64,000 bases of DNA from Mesorhabditis belari (GCA_958450365.1 CAUEEP010000601.1:1-64000), one strand, 5' to 3'; shown: positions 42,907-54,696, counted from the first letter of the stretch. Notes: generated by a model not told the origin, from the sequence alone. Made by a program: numbers and translations.

Positions 42907-44483
42907 AGACTTGGATTTTCCTAAAAATGATTTTCTTTTGTTTTTTTTTGTTTCCAAACGCTCAATGTGCTCCAGAATACCCAAAAAATCGTTCAAAATA
43001 AATTTCGAGTACGAAATTTTCCACTTTACACCTTTCAACAACCCATTGATACCAATAATTGACGAATTTTTGAATTTCACACGAATACAAAATTTTCCGA
43101 CGTTAAATCGCTAGTGTGACATCCAGGAAAGCCAATAGCGCAAAAATTTCTTTAAAACTTTGCATCTAGAGAGATTTTACAGCTTGACTTCCTCAATTTT
43201 TAAAAATAATCTTTAAACTGTACTTTGACTGTACTTTGACAACTCGTAGCTTTAGTGTGACATCCAGAATTGTTTCCGGAGTTGATAAACAATCAAAAAC
43301 TAGTGAAAGAATGGGTGAAATCGGGTCGTGCTCATTTAAACTACAACCAACCGACAAGAACAGGTGTCCTTTAGCGGGTTGAAGGTTATTTTTAGAACTT
43401 GGGTACAGTAATCATCAATTTGATATCCAACTAGGCTCTCTGTGAAATTTCTCGCACTAAAAATGAGCGATCACTTGCCCAGCGCGGGCTAGTCTGAACT
43501 CGGCTCTGATTTAGGGAGTGAAAGAAAGAAAGAGTGAAAGAGCTTGTTTCTATCACGCGCATTCTCTCAAATGGCATCCAAAATAGTCATTCAATTGCTT
43601 TTTCTTGCGGCCCTCTTTCATCATTTTCTATATTTTCGCTCAAACTCCTTTTCTCTGTGCGTAAAAAAATTGAGACTTGAAAACAAGGAGAGAAAGGGAT
43701 TTTTCAACGCCGGCATTCCTCGTGACTTCCAGGTTTTCTATTTTTCTCATTTCTTTACATTTCCCTTCGTTTCTCACCAAGAAAACAGCTGATCGGACAA
43801 CCGAAAGTCTGAAACTAAAAAAAAATCGAGAAACCCACTGCTTTTATGAGTGAAAGAGCTAATTGTGCATTCCATAGTGACAGAAAATTGGGAGAAAATT
43901 TTACAAAACAATCAAAGAAGCCAGGAATTTGAGGTGGTAAAGTTTTCTAGTGATGGCTTGTCTAAAAATCGCTTTTGGAACAGTTTTAGAGATCGAAACC
44001 AATAGTGTGCATTCCAGGATTGCCAAAAAAGTTGTTACATTGATGAGATTTACCTAAAAATTTTTGTTTTTCTTGATGATCTCTTTAGCTGACGAATTCT
44101 CTTACAAGATGGGTGAATTCGTAAAAACGAAAGCCGATTCACCGATCCTGGATTCCAGTGCAGTGAGTGAATCAAAAAAAAAAGCCCAGGGATCACTCTC
44201 GTGAATCATTGAAAAGTGCAGTGGCGATTTCCGGAGGATTTTTCCCAGAGATGCCTATTTCTCCGAAAGTGAAAGATGGATCGGTGTACACTAATCGAAA
44301 AGAAGAGAGGGGAAAGGCAAAGGCTGGAGTGAACGGACGTGCGAACAGCCCTCTCTTCCACTTTCAACTCTCAGTACTAGCCGGAAGTCGGAAGATCACT
44401 ACTGTATTTAGCTGCAAATTCTGAATCTTAACATAATACTTCTTCCAATTTAACCTGATTCTCTAAATTGATTCTCCATTTCA
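42907..44483. other. no supported gene; possible leader ORF
   Basis: Contains motif copies at 43116, 43257, 43722 and 44007. An ORF from 43571 starts MASKIVIQLLFLAALFHHF, which resembles a signal peptide, but it lacks further domains or a splice context. I leave it unannotated as a gene. Confidence 0.35.
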
Positions 44484-44953
44484 GGTTGGCTTGGCTTGGC
44501 CTGGCTCTAGTGGTTGGTTTGGCCTGGCTCTAGCGGTTGGCTTGGCCTGGCTTTAGTGGTTGGCTTGGCCCTAGCGGTTGACTTGGCCTGGATCTAGCGG
44601 TTGGCTTGGCTTGGCTCTAGTGGTTGGCTTGGCTTGGCCTGGCTCTAGTGGTTGGCTTGGCTTGGCCCTAGCGGTTGGCTTGGCCTGGATCTAGCGGCTG
44701 TCTTGGCTTGGCCTGGATCTAGCGGTTGGCTTGGCTCTAGTGGTTGGCTTGGCCTGGCTCTAGTGGTTGGTTGGCCTGGCTCTAATGGTTGGCTTGGCCC
44801 TAGCGGTTGGCTTGGCCTGGCTCTAGCGGTTGGCTTGGCCTGGCTCTAGTGGTTGGTTGGCTCTAGTGGTTGGCTTGGCCTGGCTCTAGTGGTTGGCTTG
44901 GCCCTAGCGGTTGGCTTGGCCTGGCTCTAACGGTTGGCTTGGCTTGGCTTGAC
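44484..44953. repeat. minisatellite GGTTGGCTTGGCCTGGCTCTAGT
   Basis: About 20 units of 23-30 bp built from TTGGCTTGGCCTGG and CTCTAGTGG/CCCTAGCGG. The open frame (AWLGPSGWLGL) is a repeat artefact. Confidence 0.95.
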
Positions 44954-44989
44954 CTTGACCTAAGTTTCAAGTCTTTTTTTATACTCAAA

Positions 44990-45370
44990 ACTTCCTGTGA
45001 CATCCATAATTGAAATTGTTGCTCTTAAACTTTTCCGGTAACCCGCTAAACTACCAGAATTGCTTCCAACTAGCAACGCACGCCCTTGTCTCATTAGCGT
45101 TCGTTGGTGGCTCACAATTTTTCGATATTTGATCAATCTGGGACGCATTCGTCCTAAGAAATGCACTATTTTCAATATTCTGCAAATGTTGAACAAATTT
45201 GCTACAGATTTTCGGGACTGGTGAGATTCTCGCGCTGTAGAAGCTGGGAATTAGCTGAAATTGAACGCAATCGACAAGCTGGCAAGCACAAAGATGAAAT
45301 TTCACAAAATCTGAGTTCTAGGCTTAATTTTCCCATATCTCAAAGACTGCTGAGATTCAGAAGCTCAGAA
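44990..45370 (+). pseudogene. duplicate of the 50.2 kb small-ORF segment, broken
   Basis: Aligns with 50160-50520. In the frame of the 45-codon ORF at 50215 it reads NCFQLATHALVSLAFVGGSQFF. It has lost the ATG (ATAATGGAG is GTAACCCGC) and one base near 45116, which brings a TGA. Most differences from the other copy fall on third codon positions of this frame, as expected if the ancestor was coding. Confidence 0.5.
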
Positions 45371-45552
45371 TGGTATCCTGATCTGTTTTGCAGATCTGCG
45401 TTGACCTGAGCAGATGCTGGGTAGATATGCTGAGCACCTAAGCATTTAAAATTCTCCGTTCTGGTTGATCTATTTGATTTGTCTTGTTCAAGAGAGTTTC
45501 AAGAGACATTCTACTTTACAATTCAAAGCCGAAGCCTTTTTTTCATAAAGAT

Positions 45553-45908
45553 AACGATATTCAAATTCTGTAGCAAGATTATAGGGCTGTTATTGAGCAG
45601 CATTCAATCGAAATTCCCCTGAGGCTCTCCTAGAAATGATAAGCTGAATGGCCGGCTGCTTGGCGCCAAAGATTTCCCCTCTTTATCAATACAGAGATTT
45701 TATTAGCTGAATATTTTATGATTATTCAATTCAGACAGATTCAAATTCTAATTCTAATTCAAATTTCGTTTGTTTTTAGATTTGAATGAAGCTGGATTTG
45801 AATAAAGCAGCCGGCCATTCAGCTTATCATTTCTAGGAGACCATCAGGGGAATTTCGATTGAATGCTGTTCAATAACAGCCCTACAATCTTGCTACAGAA
45901 TTTGAATG
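45553..45908. repeat. fold-back element, about 355 bp
   Basis: Arms of about 100 bp (45553-45661 and 45808-45908) are inverse, e.g. AAATTCTGTAGCAAGATT and AATCTTGCTACAGAATTT. The centre is AT-rich. Likely a MITE; flanking duplication not obvious. Confidence 0.8.
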
Positions 45909-45959
45909 AATAAATTAAAGTTTTTGAATACTCAAATACCCAAATACTCAATTTAATAC

Positions 45960-46100
45960 TCAAATCTCGCTCTCTCTCTTGCTCTTCAACTCTCTTCAAC
46001 TCTCTTCAGCTCTCTTCAACTCTCTTCAGCTCTCTTCAGCTCTCTTCAGCTCCCTTCTTTTAGCTTCTCTTCTCTTCTCTTCTCTTCTTCTAAAGCTCTT
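45960..46100. repeat. CTCTTCAACT/CTCTTCAGCT microsatellite
   Basis: Pyrimidine-rich repeat of about ten 10-bp units followed by a TTCTC run. Confidence 0.9.
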
Positions 46101-46445
46101 CTTTTAGTGGTCAAATTTGTGGTCAAATGGTCAAATTTGTGTCATCTTTATTTCCCTTTCGTTATTTCCCTCTTCTCCTTCATTCAATTGAGAGCTTCGG
46201 TGGAGTTGTGACGAGGAATGTCGAAATTTTCACGAAAAGACCATACCCGTAGCCACTCCATCGCGAGAGATCAATTGACTCGAAATTTAGCCCCAAACAA
46301 TTCGAATAAATCAAAATCTTCGTTTAATTACGATTGACGATTGATTCATTTGATTTTTTTGATTTTTTCTTTTTTTATTATGTTTTTGGTTTCTAGAATA
46401 GTTTTACAACAAAACAAATCAATTTAAAAAAAAAAAATTTTTCGG

Positions 46446-46517
46446 TGCCTCATGCTGGAATCGAACCAGCGACCTTCTGTTTACTAGACAGACGCTCTGC
46501 CACTGAGCCAATGAGGC
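46446..46517 (-). tRNA. tRNA-Thr (anticodon AGT)
   Basis: The minus strand folds as a full cloverleaf: acceptor GCCTCAT/ATGAGGC, D arm GCTC..GAGC, anticodon stem TCTGT/ACAGA with loop CTAGTAA (anticodon AGT), T arm GCTGG-TTCGATT-CCAGC, discriminator A. There is no intron and no encoded CCA, as in eukaryotes. A T-run at 46427-46442 (read on the minus strand) is a pol III terminator. B box GGTTCGATTCC is perfect. Confidence 0.95.
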
Positions 46518-46639
46518 GACAGGAAGGCGTTTAAAAGAAGCAGATAAGAGATCGCTGGTCGGTGGCAATTAGCAAATGTAATTATCAATTTTCTGATTTG
46601 TGAGGATTCTGTAAATCTTTAAACCTAATTCTCTTTTAG

Positions 46640-46741
46640 AAATCTTTCAAGACTGACGCTCATTTCGATTGGAAGGAGTTCGATTGGAAGGAGCCATTGG
46701 AAACGATCATGTCCTTATTGGAAATGGCCGTTCTTTCTTGA
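46640..46741 (+). CDS. possible isolated 3' exon, unknown protein
   Basis: After CTCTTTTAG the frame gives 33 residues (KSFKTDAHFDWKEFDWKE ... MAVLS) to TGA, with CCAATAAATC 10 nt later as a candidate poly(A) signal. Composition is protein-like, with a direct FDWKE repeat. No upstream exon is recognised, so this is tentative. Confidence 0.3.
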   Translation, partial: KSFKTDAHFDWKEFDWKEPLETIMSLLEMAVLS

Positions 46742-49419
46742 TGTTGTAGCCAATAAATCGTACAATTTCATAGTCTAAGCAATTCTTGAACAAATTCTCG
46801 CATAAACCATCGAATTTTGAGATTCAATGTCAAAATTGGATGTCACTCTTGGTAGCAAACCAAGTAAAACTTGGCCTAGCCCTTTTTTCATTATTTTTTT
46901 TTCATTGGAATGTTCACTCCACGATTTTGCAAAAGAATAATTAAAGACGATCATTTGCTGACCTCAAAAATGTCAATCCTGGATGTCACCACATAGTTTT
47001 TCCGTTCAGATTTCCAACTTTTACTTGATTCTAAAAAATGAGACTGAAAAACTCTGCCCATCGATTTTCACAAAGTAAGCGCACTTAAATCAGCCCACAC
47101 CTCGCTGAAATGTCAATCCTGGATGTCACCCTTGCCTTTTAAGGTGTTGTCCGATGACCATCTGTTCTCTAATGTGCACTCCAATTCGGCCTCGACCCTC
47201 TCCATTCAAATCCAACCCCAAAACCCCAACAAAGAGCACCAATCTCCATCCTGGAAAGCACGTGACCTTCTCATCGCTCTCCTCATCGCTCTCATCGCTC
47301 TCATCGCTCTCTCCCCTCGTTACTCTATCTTTTGGTAGTGTAGGTCCACCAAATTGGTGTCTCTGCCCTTCTCTGCCTTTTCTCTCTGCTCTGCGTCTCT
47401 TAAAAGAAAAGATTTCTTTGGCAATACCCTAGCTGGATGTCACACTACTTAAAAATCGTGTTTTCTCTATTTGAAATGCTTGTTTGAGTTAAAAGTACAT
47501 AGTACTCAGAGTACGGTACCCTGTAGTTACAGTACAGCAAGCTACAGTACCTCTTCACTACTTCACTAATTTTAAAGGCTACCTTGGTTTAGATTTGATC
47601 ATTTTTAAACCAAATCTAGCTTTATTTAGCTTAAATTTTAGTATTTTCACATTTCGACGTCATAAATCACGACTTTGAGCGTTTTAAAGATAAACTGGAG
47701 ATTCTTTTGTTTAAAAGAGCACAGCATTGTCAATGATGGATTACACGACGCACATTAGCATACGTCTTTTGGTCTTTTCTCATTGTTGGTGATGGGGAGA
47801 GGAGGTCCTGGACCATTGCTACCCTACCAGCCTCCCCTAGCCTCCCCCCCTCTCACCAATCCCTTCTCCAACCTCTCCCTAGTCACTATTTGAATTCCAG
47901 CTTTCCTATGTGAATCTCTTGGCCTCTTTTTTGGCTTTTCTTTCAGCTTTTTAAGCCAACAATGTTTCCTGGTCTACAAAAAAATCTATTTTTATTTTTT
48001 TAATTCAATTCCTACTGGAATATGTCTTGTGACTTCCAGATAAAAATTTAGCTTCATTACTTTTATTTTAAACCTATAAAATTAGAGAGAATTCTCTTGT
48101 TAACAAGATTTCCCGAAATTGTCTAGAGAAAACTGCTATGAATTAACGATTTTACTGTAGGAAATCATTCTGTGCCTTCCAGAATTCAGAAATTACAAAA
48201 AATGAAACCCTCTAGACTTAATCTAGACCAGAAAATGAGTCAAAGTCTTCTGAGGCTGAGGGTTTGGGGTATCCTGGACCATTGCTAACCTACTAGCCTC
48301 CCTTAGCCTCCTCCCTCTCACCAATCCCTTCTCCAACCTCTCCCTAGTCACTATTTGAATTCCTGGACCATTGTCACTATTTGAATTCTTGGAAATCAGT
48401 CAAAGTCTTCTCTGTGGCCAAAGTTCAGCCCATCCACCGCTCCCCCACCGTCAGTAAACTTTCTGCACTCCAGCATTCACCTTGCACAACTTTTTATCAC
48501 CCAACGATGCACCTGGCCGCTCATTTCCTTGCCAACTCCCTTTGTCGGACTTCCAGCTGTGTCTCTGCATCTTTCCTTTCTTTTATATCCACCAAATATA
48601 CTCCCAGTGACCGTCTCAAGTTTCCCCTCCCTTACAATGTTGTCCTTTCCTCCATTTCTTCTCATCAAAGTCCCCCCAGCTGACCTTCCCATTGTCCTCA
48701 CATTGTCCTATTCCTTCTCAAACATCGATATCGATTTTTATATAATAAACAAGGAAATTTTTTATAAGAATTGTAAATCCTGGAATGCACTAGACCTTTT
48801 GAAACGTTTAAACAACTCTTAAACATCAAAAAAAAAAATATCTCACTAAAAAATCAAATCACCAACGAAAATCGAGATTTTGTTAAGGTGGAAATCAAAA
48901 TTTTAAGTTTACTTTAAAATCTGGAAATCACACTTGGAGAATATGAGGTTTTTTTTTCAGTTCTAGATCAATTCTGAAAGTCATCGATGTCATCGATGTC
49001 ATTTGGAGTCATCGATGCATTAAAGTGCACAATTTCATCATTTTTCCCTTTTCTTTCCCCCCCCCCTTTCATCTTGTTTTGTCGTTGTTTTCGAGAACCA
49101 TCACACTCACAATTCTCTTTTTCTTTTGCCAACTCTTCTCTTCTTCAAAACTCTTCTTCATCACCAGCTTCTTCAGTGTTTCAAATCAATAACAATCGAA
49201 AAATCGTTTGCTTGCTTTTTCAAAAGCTTATTTTCTTTTCAAGAGCTGTTTCTGGATTCAGGATTGTGCAAATTTCAAGTTGAGAAACCATTCTTGGCTA
49301 ATAAAACCAAGACAAAGAACTTCTAGCCAAGGACCATGAAGCTACAAGAGTCCTGTAAGCAAGAGGCAAGGACAAGAGACAAGCCAGCTCTAGAATTTTA
49401 AATCTCAGCGTTAGACTTT
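46742..49419. other. no supported gene; duplicated blocks
   Basis: 47815-47900 and 48270-48360 share a run of CCTCCCTCTCACCAATCCC-type sequence ending ACTATTTGAATTC, a partial duplication. ORFs at 47123-47432 and 48381-48822 are pyrimidine-rich and lack motifs. Motif copies at 46834, 46976, 47116, 47249, 47430, 48029, 48172, 48777 and 48918. Confidence 0.4.
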
Positions 49420-49885
49420 TCAGGACCCAGGCAGATCCAGATCTCACTTCTGGAAATCCAGGACCGGGTCTGGACCAAGCCAGGACCAGGTCAGGCAGGA
49501 CCTCACTTCTGCTTTCAGGACCCAGGCAGCTCCAGATCTGACTTCTGGCGGATCCAGGACCCAGGCAGATCCAGATCTGACTTCTGGGGATCCAGGACCG
49601 GGTCTGGACCAAGCCAGGACCAGGCCAGGACCTCACTTCTGCTTTCAGGACCCAGGCAGATCCAGATCTCACTTCTGGAAATCCAGGACCGGGTCTGGAC
49701 CAAGCCAGGACCAGGCCAGGACCTTACTTCTGCTTTCAGGACCCAGGCAGCTCCAGATCTGACTTCTGGCGAATCCAGGACCAGGCCAGGACCAGGCCAG
49801 GACCTGACTTCTGCTTTCAGGACCCAGACAGATCCAGATCTGACTTCTGGGGGATCCAGGACCAGGCCATGACCTGACTTCTGCT
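49420..49885. repeat. minisatellite CAGGACCCAGGCAGATCCAG
   Basis: Five or so units of about 90 bp combining CAGGACCCAGGCAGATCC, AGATCTGACTTCTGG and GGACCAAGCCAGGACCAGG. Open minus-strand frames over it are repeat artefacts. Confidence 0.95.
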
Positions 49886-50214
49886 TACAACTAGTCTAGA
49901 ACTGCTTTTGTCGCACTGTATTCTCCATTTTCTAACAAAAGCAACTCCATTCGAGAAAATCGAGAATTCAATGCACTAGAATTCAAAATTCATCACTTTT
50001 TCGCATTCTCTTTCTTCGCTGTGTTCTATATTTTTGTTTACCCTTTCCTTGCCCATTTCCCCCTTCTTTCCCCCTTCTTATCCCCCTTGAGTACCCCAAA
50101 ATATTGGCCTCGTTTTCGAGGAATTCCCCTTTCTGCAAAATCTTTGAAATTTTTATATTCAAAATTCCCTGTGGCATCCAGAATTGAAATTGTTGATTTG
50201 AAACTTTTCAGATA

Positions 50215-50352
50215 ATGGAGCTAAACTACCAGAATTGCTTGCAACTCGCTCCACACGCTCTTGTCTCGTTGGCGTTCGTTGGTGGGTCGCAATTTTTCGG
50301 ATATTTGGCCAATCTGGAACGCATTCGTCCCAAAAAATGCACAATTTACTAA
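50215..50352 (+). CDS. small single-span membrane protein candidate (45 aa)
   Basis: ATG at 50215 follows ACTTTTCAG by 3 nt, suggesting a trans-splice or exon acceptor. The frame starts MELNYQNCLQLAPHALVSL, has a hydrophobic central stretch (ALVSLAFVGGSQFFGYL) and a basic end (ERIRPKKCTIY). The duplicate at 45.0-45.2 kb is frameshifted. Where the copies can be compared (e.g. CTA/CTC, GCC/GCT, TCA/TCG, TTA/TTG, GGC/GGG, CCT/CCC, AAG/AAA), most changes are silent in this frame. It could be a tiny mitochondrial or ER membrane subunit; family not recognised. Confidence 0.45.
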   Translation: MELNYQNCLQLAPHALVSLAFVGGSQFFGYLANLERIRPKKCTIY

Positions 50353-50666
50353 ATTCTGCAAATTTTGCTAAATTTTCGGGACTGGTGAGATTCTCGTGCT
50401 GTAGATGCTGGGAATTAGCTGAAATTGAATGCAATCGACAAGCTGGCTAGCACAACGATGAAATTGATGAAATTCAACTAAATCTAACTTCTAGGCTCAA
50501 TCTTCCCATACCTCAACGCGCACTACCGATCACTTTCACAACAAACGGCTCACTCCCTGCTGGCTCTTTTCTATCTAGTGTGTCCAAGGTGTTTCCTGGC
50601 GGTCACGGTCAGTTTTCTGCTTGTTTTTGATTGATAATTTGGTCAATTTTGTTTTCTAATTTCTAG

Positions 50667-53600
50667 GTGACATCAAACTTCAATGTGTTGCACATTTTCT
50701 TGCAGAATTTCATCGCCGCCGCTCATGTGAGTTTTTCTGGAGCACTGGGATTGTCATTTTACATTGTTGTATTGAAAGATCTTGTAGATCTTGTAGATCT
50801 AGCTCTTGTAGCTCTTCTAGCTCATGTAGCTCTTGTAGATCTTGTAGATCTTGTAGCTCTTGTAGATCTTGAGATCTTGTAGATCTAGCTCTTGTGGCTC
50901 TTGTAGCTCTTATAGATCTTCTAGCTCTTGTAGCTCTTGTAGCTTCTCGTAGCTTCTCGTAGATCTTGTAGCTCTTCTAACTCTTCTAACTCTTGTATTG
51001 AAAGTTCGGATTACTGTTTTTGAATGTATTAGGTTGAAGACAATTTTTCAGATTGGCATCGCTTACTATATCCGCGCTACCGCCAAGTCCGAGGCAAGGG
51101 ATGAACAAGGTGAACTTTTATGAAGCTCTAAATAGAAAAAGAAATGGAATTTCGGTATTCCCTCGTTCATTTGTTAGGCCACAAGATCAGATCCACAAGT
51201 AGACCTGGTGTACTTGTAGCTCTTGTAGCTCTTGTAAATCTTGTAGCTCTTCTAGCTCTTCTAGCTCTTGTAGCTCTTGTAGCTCTTCTAGCTCTTGCAG
51301 TTCTTGTAGCTCTTGTAGCTCTTGTAGATCTTGCAGCTCTTGTAGCTCTTCTAGCTCTTGTAGCTCTTCTAGCTCTTGCAGCTCTTGTAGCTCTTGTAAA
51401 AAGTCCCAAAATAAAGTCGAATTGCAGGAAAAAATTCTGTTATTTTGATAAATCGAATTTAGCTCTTTTAATGGCTCTGCTCTTTAAATGGCTCTGCTAA
51501 TTGCTTAATAAAGCTGATAATTGCTTAATTTCAGGCATTATCTTCGCTCGTGCCATCACCGCTTTTATGTCAATCTTTACGAAACTCTTTGTGGCTTGGC
51601 ATGTCTCAGAAAAAGGATATAAAGGAGTCGGGATCTCGGATTGGGTAAAGCCTTTAGATCAGCTATTAAATCAGCCTTTAAATCAGCTATTAAATCAGCC
51701 TCTAGACTCTAATATTACTAAATAACTTTCAAATTCAGTTCGTTATCTGTTCCCTGCTCACTGATGGAGTCTGGTTTCTCACGGAAACGTTGAAATTCTT
51801 CCTCAACCGTCGCACTTTCAAAGATGAAGTTGATGAGATGTGCAAGAGGACTACACTTTGGTTGGAGGTATGGCCAATGGATAGAATCACATCCAGAATC
51901 AACGATGGATCAGAAATCAATCAGAAAAACACACGATTTCTAGGGAAAAGGCTCTTTCTATGCGGAGAACTCGTTTTATGCTGATGCTGCTTTGTCACTC
52001 TTGCAAGCGATGCTCCATTTCGCTTTCCCCAATCATATTCTCAAATTGGTGGTGAGTAGAGTTTAGTTTCTGTAGAATCCTTTTGTAAAAGACTGTAATT
52101 CGAGTCTGGGTCCTTGTCTGGGTCCCATCGATTCGAGTCTGGGTCCTTGTCTGGGTCCCATCGATTCGAGTCTGGGTCCTTGTCTGAGTCCCATCGATTC
52201 GAGCCTGGGTCCTTGTCTGGGTCCCATCGATTCTATCAGGCCAACTCTAGCTATAGAGCTTGACTTGTCTTGAATTTTGCTTTCAAAAGTGAGCAATGAA
52301 TGGCATGACATCCAGAATCGACTTCTGATCTATCTAGAAGCCAGATAAAGTCATTTTTGATCTAACTGGCTATAGGTTTAGCTTTTTGTAACAATTTTGG
52401 CAGGGATTTTGATGAGTCTAAGTGGATTTTGAAGATTTCAAGTCGATTTTGATGATTCTAAGTCGATTTTGACGATTCAAAGTTGATTTTGATGATTCAA
52501 GGTCGATTTTGATGATTCAAAGTTGATTTTGATCATTCCAACTCGATTTTGGATCATTCCTAGTGGATTTTGGATCATTCCAAGTCGAGTTTGGATCATT
52601 CCAACTTGATTTTGATCATTCCAAGTCGAGTTTGATGATTCCAAGTCCAAGTGCAGTCCAAGTCCAAGGCTTGATTCAAAAGAAGTTCTGACTATGAGTC
52701 TAATTGGACATCTCTCATCATCTCATCTCTCATCTCTCAAAAAATTGGCCAACTTTCAGTCCAGTTCTAACTTTCAGTCCAGTCAGGAAGTGTTGATCCT
52801 TTGGGTCGATCAGAAGTCGATTCTGGATGTCATGCTATTCATTGCTCGCTTTTGAAAGCAAAATCCAAGTCCAAAATCCAAATCAAAACTAGACCATCCT
52901 AACATCTGTCAAATCTTCATCCAGAAACGCTTTGTCAATCATCGCCAACTCCTAGATCCGTTCCGAATTCACTCTCGATTCCCATCACATCATGTGGTGT
53001 CGTCTGTTCGGTGTGATGTCTCTCCTTTCATCAATCATTTCCCTTCATGCTCGTCACTTCTCTCCACAGGCTCAAATCCCATACTTAGCCAGTCGACTTG
53101 TGGTAGGGAAATTTGTGAACTGTGTTTAAGTCTTTCTTTCTACAGTAATCGAAATTGAGACAGCTACAGTAAATTGAGACAGCTACAGTATCTAGACTCA
53201 AATGGTGATCTTGGGGAATTGAATCTAGAATTACCGACTATAGACAGCTACCTTAGAAAGTTGCTGACTAGAGACAGCTAGAGACAGCTACTTTAGACAG
53301 CTGCTGACAGCTAGAGACAGTTGCTGACTAGAGACAGTTGCTGACTAGAGAAAGCTCCTAACTAGAGAAAGCTGCTGACTAGAGAAAGCTCCTAACTAGA
53401 GAAAGCTGCTGACTAGAGAAAGCTGCTGACTAGAGAAAGCTGCTAACTAGAGAAAGCTACTAACTAGAGACAGCTCTCAACTAGAGAAAGCTGCTGACTA
53501 GAGAAAGCTGCTGACTAGAGAAAGCTCCTAACTAGAGAAAGCTGCTGACTAGAGAAAGCTGCTGACTAGAGAAAGCTGCTGACTAGAGAAAGCTACTAAC

Positions 53601-54696
53601 TAGAGACAGCTCTCAACTAGAGAAAGCTGCTGACTAGAGAAAGCTGCTGACTAGAGAAAGCTGCTGACTAGAGAAAGCTGCTAACTAGAGAAAGCTACTA
53701 ACTAGAGACAGCTCTCAACTAGAGAAAGCTGCTGACTAGAGAAAGCTGCTGACTAGAGAAAGCTGCTGACTAGAGAAAGCTGCTAACTAGAGAAAGCTAC
53801 TAACTAGAGACAGCTCTCAACTAGAGAAAGCTGCTGACTAGAGAAAGCTGCTAACTAGAGAAAGCTACTAACTAGAGACAGCTCTCAACTAGAGAAAGCT
53901 GCTGACTAGAGAAAGCTGCTGACTAGAGAAAGCTGCTGACTAGAGAAAGCTGCTAACTAGAGAAAGCTACTAACTAGAGACAGCTCTCAACTAGAGAAAG
54001 CTGCTGACTAGAGAAAGCTGCTAACTAGAGAAAGCTACTAACTAGAGACAGCTCTCAACTAGAGAAAGCTGCTGACTAGAGAAAGCTGCTGACTAGAGAA
54101 AGCTGCTAACTAGAGAAAGCTACTAACTAGAGACAGCTCTCAACTAGAGAAAGCTCCTGACTAGAGAAAGCTGCTGACTAGAGAAAGCTGCTGACTAGAG
54201 AAAGCTCCTGACCAGAGAAAGCTGCTGACTAGAGACAGCTACCTTAGCCAGCTCTTTACCAAATTTAGACTCAAATGGTGATATTTGGACTGAATGTATG
54301 GGGACATTGGGTGTTGAATGTTTACGGAGCGAATCATATAACTCCATTCATGATCTCCGGCTTCTACACATCTTTTCTCTTCTCTACATATTTTCGATTG
54401 AAAAAATTGTATAATGATGCAGAGGTTTGCGGATTTTTTTTGCTTTTTGCTTAAAACTTGAAAACCCACTCTTCCTAACGCACTGAACACTCAAAAGTGT
54501 ATCGTTTCTTTGAACTCAGTGCACTTTGAGGGAATTCAGTGCACTAGAAAGGGTGTGTTCAGCTTAAAAAAACAGCTTTCCGAACTCCAAGCTTTGACAG
54601 GAATCAAAATTCATAAATGCGAACTTTCAGAACCCTAACCGCACCACTGTCACCGCCCGAATTGTCAAAAATGTTGATGAGAAGAAGGAGGAATGA
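50667..54696 (+). CDS. multi-pass membrane protein, unknown family (5' end not found)
   Basis: Eight exons stay in one frame with consensus borders: 50667-50726, 51052-51109, 51535-51644, 51739-51867, 51944-52051, 52956-53102, 54269-54424, 54631-54696 (278 codons, TGA). Hydrophobic segments are VLHIFLQNFIAAAHIGIAYY, IIFARAITAFMSIFTKLFVAW, FVICSLLTDGVWFL, ALSLLQAMLHFAF, LFGVMSLLSSIISLHA and QMVIFGLNVWGHWVLNVYG plus MISGFYTSFLFST, about six to seven spans. The C-terminus is charged (KNVDEKKEE). Upstream of 50667 the first exon(s) are not identified. Introns 1, 2, 5 and 6 are enlarged by minisatellites. I do not recognise the family. Topology suggests a transporter- or receptor-like membrane protein. 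Confidence 0.75.
50777..51000. repeat. minisatellite TCTTGTAGATCT/TCTTGTAGCTCT in intron
   Basis: Nine- to twelve-bp units of GTAGATCTT and GTAGCTCTT fill intron 1 of the membrane-protein gene. Confidence 0.9.
51205..51400. repeat. minisatellite CTTGTAGCT/CTTCTAGCT in intron
   Basis: Nine-bp unit, about 20 copies, in intron 2 of the membrane-protein gene. Same family as the array in intron 1. Because the unit is 9 bp, frames stay open (LVALLALVAL) and mimic a protein. Confidence 0.9.
52090..52235. repeat. minisatellite, about 39-bp unit in intron 5
   Basis: CGATTCGAGTCTGGGTCC-TTGTCTGGGTCCCAT repeated about 3.7 times. Confidence 0.9.
52255..52870. repeat. inverted repeat arms around GATTTTGATGATT array
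   Basis: 52265-52335 (TTTTGCTTTCAAAAGTGAGC ... ATGACATCCAGAATCGAC) is inverse to 52805-52868. Between the arms lies a 21-bp type array (AAGTCGATTTTGATGATTC, 52395-52640). Each arm carries one 14-mer copy. All within intron 5 of the membrane-protein gene. Confidence 0.8.
53222..54240. repeat. 1-kb satellite, 17-bp unit GACTAGAGAAAGCTGCT
   Basis: About 60 units. Variants (GCTGCT, GCTACT, GACAGCTCTC) recur in a fixed order, giving a higher-order period of roughly 85-120 bp repeated about eight times. It lies in intron 6 of the membrane-protein gene. Confidence 0.95.

Noticed and set aside
44652..44849. ORF AWLGPSGWLGL
   Set aside because: Minisatellite translation, no start or splice context.
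49298..49703. Pro/Ser/Trp-rich minus-strand ORFs
   Set aside because: They lie on the CAGGACCCAGGCAGATCC minisatellite.
51144..51500. Leu/Val/Ala-rich ORF looking like a membrane protein
   Set aside because: It is the 9-bp CTTGTAGCT array inside an intron of the real membrane-protein gene, in a frame different from the exons.
53222..54240. CRISPR-like regular repeats
   Set aside because: Head-to-tail 17-bp units with no unique spacers in a eukaryotic intron; ordinary satellite.
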